6,510 nt of DNA from Gemmataceae bacterium (GCA_020847555.1 JADLBT010000442.1:1-6510); one strand, 5' to 3'; shown: positions 1 through 5,964, counted from the stretch's first letter. Numbers and translations: made by a program. The notes: a model not told the origin generated them from the sequence alone.

Positions 1-534
1 CGGGATCAGCGTCAGGTGAATGTACAGGCAGTTGTGCTTGCCGACGTCGAGGGCGAACTGGCGGATCGCCTCGAGGAACGGCAGTCCCTCGATGTCGCCG
101 ACCGTCCCGCCGATCTCGGTGATGACGACGTCCACATCATCGCCGGCCAGGCGGCGGATTGCCCCCTTGATCTCGTCGGTGACGTGCGGGATCACCTGGA
201 CGGTGCGCCCGAGGTAGTCGCCGTGCCGCTCCTTGTCGATGACGGCCCGATAAATCTTCCCGGTGGTGTAGTTGCACTCGCGGCTGAGGGGGGCGTTGGT
301 GAAGCGCTCGTAGTGGCCCAGGTCGAGGTCGGTCTCGGCCCCGTCGTCGAGGACGTACACCTCGCCGTGCTGGTACGGGCTCATTGTCCCGGGATCGACG
401 TTGATGTACGGGTCGAACTTCTGCAGCCGCACGCTCAGACCGCGCCGCTCCAGCAGCATGCCGATTGAGGCGCTGGTGAGACCCTTGCCGAGCGAGCTGA
501 CCACGCCGCCGGTAACGAAAATGTGCTTTGCCAC
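1..534 (-). CDS. pyrG: CTP synthase, N-terminal part (cut by window edge)
   Basis: This encodes the first 178 residues of CTP synthase, which makes CTP from UTP, ATP and glutamine in the cytoplasm, the last step of pyrimidine nucleotide synthesis. The visible part is the amidoligase (synthetase) domain. It shows the P-loop [12 protein letters not shown] (7-18), the [13 protein letters not shown] block (39-51), [16 protein letters not shown] (63-78) and [12 protein letters not shown] (139-150). Asp71 and Glu140 match the Mg-binding residues known from E. coli PyrG. The rest of this domain and the glutaminase domain lie beyond base 1. The start is GTG at 534-532, because the product then begins [10 protein letters not shown] like other family members and a GGAAGG site (547-542) sits 7 nt upstream. 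It lies downstream of kdsB with a 158-nt gap that holds its own promoter-like sequence and a leader hairpin. The family call is certain. Confidence 0.97.
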   Translation of the reverse strand, partial: MAKHIFVTGGVVSSLGKGLTSASIGMLLERRGLSVRLQKFDPYINVDPGTMSPYQHGEVYVLDDGAETDLDLGHYERFTNAPLSRECNYTTGKIYRAVIDKERHGDYLGRTVQVIPHVTDEIKGAIRRLAGDDVDVVITEIGGTVGDIEGLPFLEAIRQFALDVGKHNCLYIHLTLIP

Positions 535-592
535 GCCAGTGCCTTCCGAGAGTGTCGGAGCCGGGGGGAGGTTTTTTCCGCTTCTAATGCAA

Positions 593-621
593 CAAGCCCA
601 CAGGGCCACCCCGTGGGCTTG
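593..621 (-). promoter_or_regulatory. Leader hairpin upstream of pyrG
   Basis: A 9-bp perfect stem (593-601 with 613-621, CAAGCCCAC/GTGGGCTTG) encloses an 11-nt loop whose GGG and CCC can extend the stem across a bulged A. It lies in the kdsB-pyrG gap, about 13 nt after the predicted pyrG transcription start. On the minus strand it is followed by TTGCATTAG, so it lacks a real U-tract and is a poor classical terminator. It may stabilise the 3' end of kdsB mRNA or act as a pyrG leader element. The GAGCCG just before it (627-622) is complementary to CGGCTC (563-558) near the ribosome-binding site. The hairpin is seen; the role is inferred. Confidence 0.55.
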
Positions 622-640
622 CGGCTCGGGTTCACTGGTT

Positions 641-669
641 AGTATACCCAACGCCCGCCATCGTGCCAA
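641..669 (-). promoter_or_regulatory. Sigma70-type promoter for pyrG
   Basis: Read on the minus strand, TTGGCA (669-664) and TATACT (646-641) are separated by exactly 17 nt. Each hexamer matches the housekeeping consensus at five of six positions. Transcription would start near 634, after the kdsB stop, giving a leader of about 100 nt before the pyrG GTG. pyrG could therefore be transcribed apart from kdsB as well as by read-through. Confidence 0.65.
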
Positions 670-692
670 ACGGCCCGGGCCGACGCGGGCGG

Positions 693-1451
693 TTAAGCCG
701 CGCGGTCCTGCTGGGTTTGCAGGTAGTCGCGAACGAACCGCTCGTAGTCGGCCGGGGTATCGACGCCGCGGCCCGCGTGGGCCACGACGCCGACGCGGAT
801 CCGGCGGCCAAGCGCCAGCACGCGCAGCTGCTCCAGTTTTTCCGCCTCCTCCAAAGGTTCCGGCGGGAGCTGCGCCAGGCTCAGCAGGAACGGGCGGCGG
901 TAGGCGTACAGTCCGAGGTGCTGCAGGAACAGCGGCGGGCGGCGCGCGAAGTCGGGCGCCCCGTCGCGCACGAACGGGACCGGACTACGCGAGAAGTAGA
1001 GCGCCCGGCCGCAGGCATCGACGACCACCTTGACGCACGCCGGGTCGCGCCACTGGTCCTCCGACGCAATCGGCACCGCCAGCGTCGCCACGTCGGCCTC
1101 CGGGTCGCTCCGCAGGAGTTCGGGCAGCAGGTCGAGGGAGGACGGCTCGACGAGGGGTTCGTCTCCCTGGAGGTTGACGATCACGTCGGCGTCGAGGCGG
1201 CGGGCGACCTCGGCCACGCGGTCGGTCCCGCTCGGGTGGTCCGCCCGCGTCATCTCCACGCGCCCGCCGAACGCGCGCACCGCCTCGGCGATGCGCGCGT
1301 CGTCGGTGGCGACCGCGACCGTGTCGGCCCGCGCCAGGCAGGCGCGTTCATACACATGCTGGATCAGGTACTTGCCGGTCTGGCGGAGCAGCGGTTTGCC
1401 CGGCAGGCGCGTCGAGGCGTAGCGGGCGGGGATGAGGATGGCGGTCTTCAT
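693..1451 (-). CDS. kdsB: 3-deoxy-manno-octulosonate cytidylyltransferase (CMP-KDO synthetase)
   Basis: KdsB couples KDO to CTP, giving CMP-KDO and pyrophosphate, the activated sugar used for the inner core of lipopolysaccharide; it works in the cytoplasm. The 252 residues are close to the usual family length (about 250). Visible motifs in order are [15 protein letters not shown] (7-21, nucleotide binding), ATDD (48-51), HPSGTDR (72-78), NLQGDEP (93-99), YFSRSPVP (152-159), HLGLYAYR (178-185), EKLEQLR (204-210) and a late DTPAD (231-235). Asp97 and Asp231 are the expected Mg-binding aspartates. The ATG at 1451 is preceded by a full AAGGAGGT (1463-1456) 4 nt away, which fixes the start. A TTGACC-17-TACCTG promoter lies just upstream. 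pyrG follows on the same strand and supplies the CTP substrate. This gene implies a KDO-containing envelope. Confidence 0.96.
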   Translation of the reverse strand: MKTAILIPARYASTRLPGKPLLRQTGKYLIQHVYERACLARADTVAVATDDARIAEAVRAFGGRVEMTRADHPSGTDRVAEVARRLDADVIVNLQGDEPLVEPSSLDLLPELLRSDPEADVATLAVPIASEDQWRDPACVKVVVDACGRALYFSRSPVPFVRDGAPDFARRPPLFLQHLGLYAYRRPFLLSLAQLPPEPLEEAEKLEQLRVLALGRRIRVGVVAHAGRGVDTPADYERFVRDYLQTQQDRAA

Positions 1452-1483
1452 CGTGACCTCCTTGTCGGCGGAGAAATGTCCAT

Positions 1484-1512
1484 CAGGTAACAGGGACCAG
1501 CCGCCGGGTCAA
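1484..1512 (-). promoter_or_regulatory. Sigma70-type promoter for kdsB
   Basis: On the minus strand TTGACC (1512-1507, five of six consensus) is followed after 17 nt by TACCTG (1489-1484, a weaker -10). The start would fall near 1477, about 14 nt before the Shine-Dalgarno, giving a short leader. The -35 hexamer abuts the degraded hydrolase fragment that begins near 1522. Confidence 0.5.
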
Positions 1513-1521
1513 GGCCAGCGC

Positions 1522-1665
1522 GGCGGCGTCGTGCGGCACGGCCTGCTTGCCTACAGCTGGGGCGACGTGAGCCAGAGCGGCGACATCGCGTCGGCCGTCA
1601 AGCCGATCATCAGCACCCTGCTGTTCCTGGCCGTGCAGGAGGGCCGGCTGCGCAGCGTCGATGAG
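1522..1665 (+). pseudogene. Remnant of a beta-lactamase-fold serine hydrolase (SxxK region)
   Basis: The frame starting at 1522 reads GGVVRHGLLAYSWGD, then SGDIASAVKP, then STLLFLAVQEGRLRSVDE. This is the N-terminal catalytic region of penicillin-binding/beta-lactamase-type serine hydrolases (PF00144 style): a VxxG strand, the SxxK motif (Ser at 1591-1593, Lys at 1600-1602) and the following helix ending EGRLxSVDE. The similarity stops abruptly after about 48 residues. I see no start codon with a ribosome site, no signal peptide, and no YxN or later motifs downstream. Upstream the frame runs into the kdsB promoter and start region. It is most likely a decayed gene truncated at both ends. Family recognition is from memory of motifs; a profile search of this peptide would settle it. 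Confidence 0.7.
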
Positions 1666-1816
1666 ACGCGATACCGCCAGGCGACGCCGGGCAGGCGGCG
1701 GAACAGCCGGGCGTGGTCCACCACCAGGGCCGCGCCGGCAAAATCCTCCCTAAACCTCGCTGTCGCTGCGCTGTCGGGGTCGTGGCGGGCCATAAGATGG
1801 GGGTAGGGGAGATTGG
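1666..1816 (-). pseudogene. Possible minus-strand coding remnant
   Basis: Read on the minus strand from 1816, the frame has strongly G/C-biased third positions and gives NLPYPHLMARHDPDS, then FREDFAGAALVVDHARLF, then RRLPGVAWRYRV, and runs into the back of the hydrolase remnant at about 1665. There is no convincing start or ribosome site and I do not recognise a family. It may be a leftover gene end, or only a GC-driven open frame. The alternative use of this stretch is the upstream region of the plus-strand gene at 1845, for which only a weak -10 (TAAGAT, 1793-1798) is visible. Confidence 0.25.
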
Positions 1817-1844
1817 CGTTCGCTCTTCAGGCGAGGTGCCGCCC

Positions 1845-3578
1845 GTGATTCGCTTCCGCTGCGACCACTGTAACAAGCTGCTGGCCGTGCCCGACGGTAA
1901 GGCCGGCGCGGCCGGAACCTGTCCCAGCTGCAAGGGGACGTTCCGCGTGCCCGCCGGCCCGCTGGCCGAGGAACCCGCCCAGCAGCCCAAACCGTCCCGT
2001 CCGAAACCGCCGCCCCTCCAGACTGTTCCCGGCGAGGATGACGAGGCGGCGGCGCCTGAACCCGGCGCGGGCGGCGGCACAGCGTTCCAGTTCTCGCGCT
2101 CGGGGCTGCGCAGGGCGCTGCTCTGGTTCCTCTGCTTCCAGCTGGTCTCCCTGGCCGTCGGCGTCGGCTGCCTCATCGCCTTCGTCTTCGTCCTCGTCCA
2201 CGAGCCGGTTTCCTTCAAGATGATCCTCGCCCTGGTCATGGGCGGCGGGGTCGCGTTCGTCGGGCTGGGCTATTTCTTCGTGGCCCTGCCCAACTATCGC
2301 CTGTTCTTCTTCAGCACGATCCCGTCCAGCGACCACTATCTGGTGATGCGAGATCGGCTTCAGCGCTTTTCGTGCGGCGGCGAACTGGTGGAGGAGGTTC
2401 CCTTCGCTAACATCCTCGAGGTGCGGCTGATCACTCGGCGCAACGAGGAGAATCCGGAGGTCACCGCCAGGATCCTCGGCATCGACCTGCGAAACCTCGA
2501 CAGCCGCGCGACGACGCTCGACCCGCAGTTCTGCCGCTGGAGCCAGAAGACGCAGGACTACGACCTCGCACTGATCGAGGACTTCTTCGAGGTGCCCGTC
2601 AAGCAGGTCTACCGGAAGATCAAGAAACGCTGGGAACTGTGGCAGCAGACGCACCCCAGGGAGACGGACGAGGCCGAGGAGGCGCCCGCGCGGCGGCGGA
2701 AGCGGCTGTCGTGGTATCAGCAACCGCTGACCTATGTGTTCGGCGTTCTGGGGCTCGTTGGCCTGGGTGGGCTGATCTGGCTGCTGGCCTTCCTGCTGGG
2801 CAGGAGGGATGGCGGCCAGCCGCCCGTGGCGGGGCTGGAGCCCGGGCCGCGTCCGGGACCGGAGCCTGTGGTGAAACTGCCGCTCGAGCAAAAGGGCGTC
2901 CCCGAGGCGTCTGGCCCGCGAAGCCTGCCGGGCTTGCTCGCCTACTGGCCGCTAGATGAGGCCCAGGGCAAGGCGGTCGCCGATGCGTCCGGGAAAGGAT
3001 CGCAAGGCCGCATCGAGGGCGGCGCGTGGGTTCCTGGAGTCAAGGGCTCGGCGCTGCGCCTCGACGGCAAGCGCGACTTCGTGGACCTGGGCACGGAACC
3101 GCGCCTCAATTTCGGCCCGGGGACTCCGTTCACGGTGGCTGGCTGGGTCGCCACCGAGTCGCAGGACGGGGTCATCAGCTCGTTCCGGCGGCGCGGCATG
3201 CTCTTCCCGATCATCGAGCTGAGCGTGCGCAAGGGCAGCCTGTTCGGCTGGGTGCGCGACGACACCAGCGGCTTCGGCGGCGCCAAGGCGACGGGCGGCC
3301 CGGTCAACGACGGCAAGTGGCACCACGTCGCGCTGTTGCGGCAGGCCGACGGCACCATCGAGCTATTCCTGGATGGAGTCTCACAGGGGCGCGACCAGGG
3401 TAAGAGTTCGGGCGGGCCGATCACCACGGACTTGCGCGGCCTGGGGTGCGACCGACTGCTCCGGGACGTGGGCAAGAAGGCGCCCGGGTATCTGGCCGCG
3501 AGCTTCGACGAGTTCTGCGTGTACGACCGGCCCCTTGCCGCGGCAGAGGTGACCGCCCTGGCCACCAGGAAGCAGTAG
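1845..3578 (+). CDS. Zinc-ribbon / three-TM / LamG-domain membrane protein
   Basis: This 577-residue protein has no gene name that I recognise. It starts with a zinc ribbon (Cys6-x2-Cys9, Cys26-x2-Cys29), then a Pro/Glu-rich linker (37-85). TM1 (about 91-118) and TM2 (126-147) form a hairpin. A soluble stretch follows (149-294), whose start (GELVEEVPFANILEVRLITR) resembles bacterial membrane PH-like domains and which ends in RRRKR. TM3 spans 295-319, then a Gly/Pro linker (322-345) and a LamG/concanavalin-like domain (362-573) with LLAYWPLDE, ALRLDG, FTVAGWV, DGKWHHVAL, IELFLDG and FDEFCVYDRPL. The positive-inside rule puts ribbon and PH-like part in the cytoplasm and LamG outside. A sensing or ligand-binding role is inference. 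GTG at 1845 is chosen because the product then begins at the ribbon; GAGG (1833-1836) lies 8 nt upstream. An in-frame ATG at 1713 adds only implausible sequence. Confidence 0.85.
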   Translation: MIRFRCDHCNKLLAVPDGKAGAAGTCPSCKGTFRVPAGPLAEEPAQQPKPSRPKPPPLQTVPGEDDEAAAPEPGAGGGTAFQFSRSGLRRALLWFLCFQLVSLAVGVGCLIAFVFVLVHEPVSFKMILALVMGGGVAFVGLGYFFVALPNYRLFFFSTIPSSDHYLVMRDRLQRFSCGGELVEEVPFANILEVRLITRRNEENPEVTARILGIDLRNLDSRATTLDPQFCRWSQKTQDYDLALIEDFFEVPVKQVYRKIKKRWELWQQTHPRETDEAEEAPARRRKRLSWYQQPLTYVFGVLGLVGLGGLIWLLAFLLGRRDGGQPPVAGLEPGPRPGPEPVVKLPLEQKGVPEASGPRSLPGLLAYWPLDEAQGKAVADASGKGSQGRIEGGAWVPGVKGSALRLDGKRDFVDLGTEPRLNFGPGTPFTVAGWVATESQDGVISSFRRRGMLFPIIELSVRKGSLFGWVRDDTSGFGGAKATGGPVNDGKWHHVALLRQADGTIELFLDGVSQGRDQGKSSGGPITTDLRGLGCDRLLRDVGKKAPGYLAASFDEFCVYDRPLAAAEVTALATRKQ

Positions 3579-3586
3579 GACGCCCC

Positions 3587-3775
3587 GACCCGCCGGGCAC
3601 GCACTGGGGCGGGAATTTTCGGCGCACCGAGCACGGCCCGAACTACTGGACCGACGACCCGCGCCCGGACCTGCGCGAGGGGAAGTACCCCAGGGCGCGG
3701 ACCGTGAATCGCTGGCGTGTGGATTACCTGCGCGACTGGCAGGCGCGCATGCTGCGGACGGTGGATGGAGTCGGC
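3587..3775 (+). pseudogene. Coding-like remnant, Trp/Tyr-rich, family unknown
   Basis: In the frame beginning at 3587 the sequence reads DPPGTHWGGNFRRTEHG, PNYWTDDPRPDLREGKYP, then RARTVNRWRVDYLRDWQARM. Third positions are almost all G or C, and the stretch is dense in Trp, Tyr, Asn and Asp, which random high-GC frames rarely give. There is no start or ribosome site, and the frame runs out near 3960 in AT-richer DNA. I take it as the surviving end of a decayed gene. I do not recognise the family; it could belong to the same lost gene as the hydrolase fragment at 1522-1665 (same strand), but that is a guess. Confidence 0.4.
3589..3619 (+). terminator. Possible terminator of the LamG-protein gene
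   Basis: CCCGCC (3589-3594) and GGCGGG (3608-3613) form a 6-bp GC stem with a 13-nt loop, followed by AATTTT, starting 11 nt after the TAG stop. The stem is short and the loop long, and the same bases form part of the coding-like remnant, so this is a weak call. Confidence 0.3.
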
Positions 3776-3931
3776 GAGCGGTTGTGTCCGGCGAGCGCGC
3801 ATGAGTTGCCGCGCGGACTGGCAAGGGGGCCGAACGCGGGGCGCCACCGCTGTGGCCTGTCAGGCATAACTATTTGCATAGAAATCACTTGCAATTATCG
3901 ACGTACGCGCGAGCCACTCTTGGCATTCTGT

Positions 3932-3959
3932 TTGCTCGGATGTTGCGGCGAGATATAAC
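3932..3959 (+). promoter_or_regulatory. Candidate promoter for the small RHH-like gene
   Basis: TTGCTC (3932-3937) and TATAAC (3954-3959) are 16 nt apart, in an AT-richer patch (about 3865-3960) that contrasts with its surroundings. The start would be near 3966, giving a leader of about 70 nt before the ATG at 4035. A second possible pair, TTGCAT (3874-3879) and TATCGA (3896-3901), lies further upstream. The AT-rich run upstream could act as an UP-like element. Confidence 0.45.
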
Positions 3960-4034
3960 TCAGACCGTGGACCAGCGCTCCATGCACCCGAATCCTCCAG
4001 CGCCGCCCGGGAGCCGTTTCGCGAGGGATCCCTC

Positions 4035-4247
4035 ATGATCCATGTCGAGAATCCCCTTCCCTTCGATGACGAGATTGCGGAGCTTTCCGTCTTCCTGCCG
4101 GGTTGGCAGGTGACGGGCCTGGAGCGTGCCGCCCACCAGCGCGGCCTGACCGTGGCGCAAATGCTGCGGCGCCTGGTCAACGATTTCCTGACCCGGGGAC
4201 AGCGCGGGCAAGGGTGTGTCGCCGAGACGGCGCGGCAGTGGGCGTGA
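4035..4247 (+). CDS. Small ribbon-helix-helix-like protein (70 aa)
   Basis: The product is 70 residues. An acidic N-terminus (MIHVENPLPFDDEIAEL) leads to a segment that fits a ribbon-helix-helix fold: a short strand FLPGWQV (20-26), helix A TGLERAAHQRG (27-37), a turn LTV, and helix B AQMLRRLVNDFLTR (41-54), then a short polar tail. Such proteins are usually DNA-binding dimers acting as repressors or antitoxins. No toxin-like partner gene adjoins it, so it looks like a stand-alone gene. The ATG is preceded by GAGGG (4023-4027) 7 nt away. A promoter-like pair lies upstream and a perfect intrinsic terminator downstream, so it appears to be a complete single-gene unit. The expression signals support a real gene; the fold is inferred by eye, and the target is unknown. 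Confidence 0.75.
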   Translation: MIHVENPLPFDDEIAELSVFLPGWQVTGLERAAHQRGLTVAQMLRRLVNDFLTRGQRGQGCVAETARQWA

Positions 4248-4329
4248 TGCCGAAGCGTCCTGGATTCTCCTGGTAGGCCCCGTTGGACCAAGTGGGCTCC
4301 CCTGCCCCGGTTCCTGCCGTTGCAACAAA

Positions 4330-4363
4330 GAAAGAGGGGTGCGGTCCGCCGCACCCCTCTTTC
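4330..4363 (+). terminator. Intrinsic terminator after the RHH-like gene
   Basis: A perfect 15-bp stem (4330-4344 with 4349-4363) closes a TCCG tetraloop. The left arm begins GAAAGAGGGG and the right arm ends CCCCTCTTTC, so the A/T ends sit inside the stem. It starts 82 nt after the TGA at 4247. The symmetry would allow it to work in both directions and so also to stop minus-strand transcripts coming from the gene at 4824-5882. Confidence 0.85.
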
Positions 4364-4434
4364 GCACCCTGCACTGCCTCGTTGCCTCTTCGTACCGGCC
4401 CCATCGCCTCCTTCCGCTCTTCCAGTTGTGGAGA

Positions 4435-4466
4435 GGTCGGCGGACAAATCCGGCGGTCCGCCGACC
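4435..4466. repeat. Perfect 11-bp inverted repeat (hairpin)
   Basis: GGTCGGCGGAC (4435-4445) and GTCCGCCGACC (4456-4466) are perfect inverted copies around a 10-nt loop AAATCCGGCG. There is no T-tract on either side. It could be a processing or stability hairpin or a binding site for a dimeric protein; the sequence alone does not decide. Confidence 0.6.
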
Positions 4467-4667
4467 GTGCCCCCACTACCTCTGCCTGCTCCGCGATTCT
4501 CGTACAGGGTGGGTTAAGCGTGGCGCTCACTGTGCCGTGGCAGCAGCTCGCGCTTGGCGTGTTACATCAAGGTTCTCCTGGTGTGTGGTGAGATTGACCA
4601 GTCCGCAGCGCGCTCACCGGCGAGCGCGGGGGTTCCGTGGCGTTCGTGGGCGATCTCGGGTTCCGAT

Positions 4668-4698
4668 TGGCCCGACCGCCGGGGTCCGGCGGCCGGGC
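4668..4698 (-). terminator. Stem-loop downstream of the beta-barrel gene
   Basis: Two 14-nt arms (4668-4681 and 4685-4698) surround a 3-nt loop. In a plus-strand transcript one position is an A-C mismatch, while in a minus-strand transcript the same position is a G-U pair, so the stem is unbroken only when read from the gene ending at 4824. It begins 125 nt after that stop. No U-tract follows, so it may be a 3'-end stabiliser or factor-assisted stop rather than a classical terminator. Confidence 0.4.
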
Positions 4699-4823
4699 CG
4701 GGAGGAGCGTTGCTTGCCTCTTGCTCTCTACCTGACTATGCAGAATCGCCCGCCCGGGCGGACAGGATTTTGCAACTTTCCTGGAGCGAAACTCAGGGGA
4801 ACGCCGCGCGCCTTGCGGCCGCG

Positions 4824-5882
4824 TCAGCGCTTCAACCCGACGCCGAGGTACAGCTGCATGCCCTCGGTCCACGGCCGCGGGACGGGCTGCTCCTCCCAGG
4901 CGTGTCTGGCCCCGAGGCGGATCTGGCCGGCATTGCCCAGCGGGATCGCGAACCGAACGTCCTGGTTCAGCCGGTGGCGGTCGAGCGGCGTCAGCGCAGG
5001 CAGCGCCGTCCCGTCGTATTCCACCTTGAGCGGGCCGAGAAGCTGATACCGGGCCTGCAACTCCACGACCATTTGCGACTTCTCCGAAGGGAGGCGCTCC
5101 GGCCGCAGCGGATCCTCGGCGTAATGCATCACCGACGCGCCGGACAGGACCACCTCGCTTTTCTCGATCGGCCGGAGCTTGCAGCCGACGCCGGTGCGGC
5201 CGGTCATGGACATCTGCTGGGCGGTCCAGGTGTCGTAGCCGGCGCGAACCTGGCCGAACACGTACAGCGGGCCGGCGACCGGAACGTGCAGTGCCTCCTC
5301 TGCCTGCCAGCGCTCGGCACCGGGAACGTGGGCCGTTTCCGGCGCGGTCTCGAACTGGAGGTGCGACCTGAGCGAACCGAGGACGCCGCTCAGTTGCCCG
5401 CCGGCCTTGCCGTCGAACTCTCGGAGCGGGGCGGCCTTCACGCCGAGCAGGCCGCGGACCCAGTGATAGCGCCACTCGGGGTCGGGGTCATGCGCAACGT
5501 ATCGGCGGAAGCGGGAGAGGTCCGCGTCGCCGACCAGCCAGGGTAGCGCAGGGGTGGACCGGACGGCCTGTTCCAGCGAGATCCCGTACAGCTCGCAGCA
5601 GGAATCCTCGAACGAGAAGAGGGCCGGGGCGAGCAGGCGCTGCATGTCGCCGTGGGTGGAGATTCCCGGTCTTCCTCGCCCCTCGCGAACCGACCACGGC
5701 AACGTCAGGCCCAGCCGGTCGGTCAGGGAGACGTTCGGCTGCGCGGGCGCCGGGTGTGGGGAGTACGCGACGGCGTGGGGAGGCACCGGCCCTCGCGGGA
5801 CGATGGCGCGTGGACCCGGGGTTCGTGTGGAGACGGCCGCCAGCAAACCGCACATCGCGATGCGCGCAAGGTTTGTCAGCAT
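4824..5882 (-). CDS. Putative exported beta-barrel (outer-membrane) protein
   Basis: The product has 352 residues and no family that I recognise by name. A short basic-hydrophobic start (Arg7, then IAMCGLLAAV 8-17) may be a signal peptide with cleavage near GPRA (23-26). A Pro-rich stretch (28-49) follows, then a middle part with FEDSCCELYG (91-100) and WRYHWVRGLLGVKAAPL (137-153). From about 165 to the end the sequence alternates polar and hydrophobic residues in short strands (for example 205-215, 226-237, 270-289, 307-327) and closes with MQLYLGVGLKR, typical of beta-barrel outer-membrane proteins. ATG at 5882 is chosen for the GGAGGGA (5894-5888) 5 nt upstream; longer in-frame starts would cross its promoter and the neighbouring terminator. 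A TTGCAC-17-TATAGA promoter precedes it. Export and barrel fold are inferred from pattern only. Confidence 0.75.
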   Translation of the reverse strand: MLTNLARIAMCGLLAAVSTRTPGPRAIVPRGPVPPHAVAYSPHPAPAQPNVSLTDRLGLTLPWSVREGRGRPGISTHGDMQRLLAPALFSFEDSCCELYGISLEQAVRSTPALPWLVGDADLSRFRRYVAHDPDPEWRYHWVRGLLGVKAAPLREFDGKAGGQLSGVLGSLRSHLQFETAPETAHVPGAERWQAEEALHVPVAGPLYVFGQVRAGYDTWTAQQMSMTGRTGVGCKLRPIEKSEVVLSGASVMHYAEDPLRPERLPSEKSQMVVELQARYQLLGPLKVEYDGTALPALTPLDRHRLNQDVRFAIPLGNAGQIRLGARHAWEEQPVPRPWTEGMQLYLGVGLKR

Positions 5883-5964
5883 GGTTGTCCCTCCGTGGCG
5901 GGGAACGACGTGAGAGGGTGACTGGCGGTGGCCCGGATGCGGGGCACCGGGAAAGGCGACTGAC

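Larger units (their letters stand above)
4364..4823. other. Gene-free stretch between convergent genes
   Basis: The 460 bases between the terminator at 4330-4363 and the stop codon of the minus-strand gene at 4824 hold no open frame with a ribosome site or recognisable protein. The content is structural: hairpins at 4435-4466 and 4668-4698, a small inverted repeat GCGCTC/GAGCGC (4610-4627 region) and a 12-bp palindrome CCGCCCGGGCGG (4750-4761). A GGGTTCCGATT near 4657 is not a tRNA T-arm. No promoter was convincing. Confidence 0.6.

Noticed and set aside
663..1490. 275-residue plus-strand open frame
   Set aside because: It is the antisense of kdsB, Arg/Gly/Ala-rich with no motif; kdsB is certain.
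1713..1844. Earlier ATG (1713) for the zinc-ribbon/LamG protein
   Set aside because: The added 44 residues have no family-like sequence or ribosome site; the product starting with the GTG at 1845 begins directly at the zinc ribbon.
1827..2891. 354-residue minus-strand open frame
   Set aside because: It is an antisense shadow of the LamG-protein gene, low in complexity and without a ribosome site.
2942..3847. 301-residue minus-strand open frame
   Set aside because: It is a shadow of the LamG domain and the remnant downstream, with no recognisable domain.
4650..4675. tRNA-like T-arm (GGGTTCCGATT)
   Set aside because: Position four of the loop is C where A or G is required, and no acceptor or anticodon arm can be formed around it.
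4750..4761. 12-bp palindrome CCGCCCGGGCGG as an operator or terminator
   Set aside because: It is a pure GC palindrome with no loop or T-tract, likely to occur by chance at this base composition.
4216..5046. 276-residue plus-strand open frame beginning inside the RHH-like gene
   Set aside because: It crosses a strong terminator and two hairpins, and its composition is non-protein-like.
4554..5546. 330-residue plus-strand open frame
   Set aside because: Most of it is antisense to the beta-barrel gene and the rest is the structured gene-free region; no motif or ribosome site.
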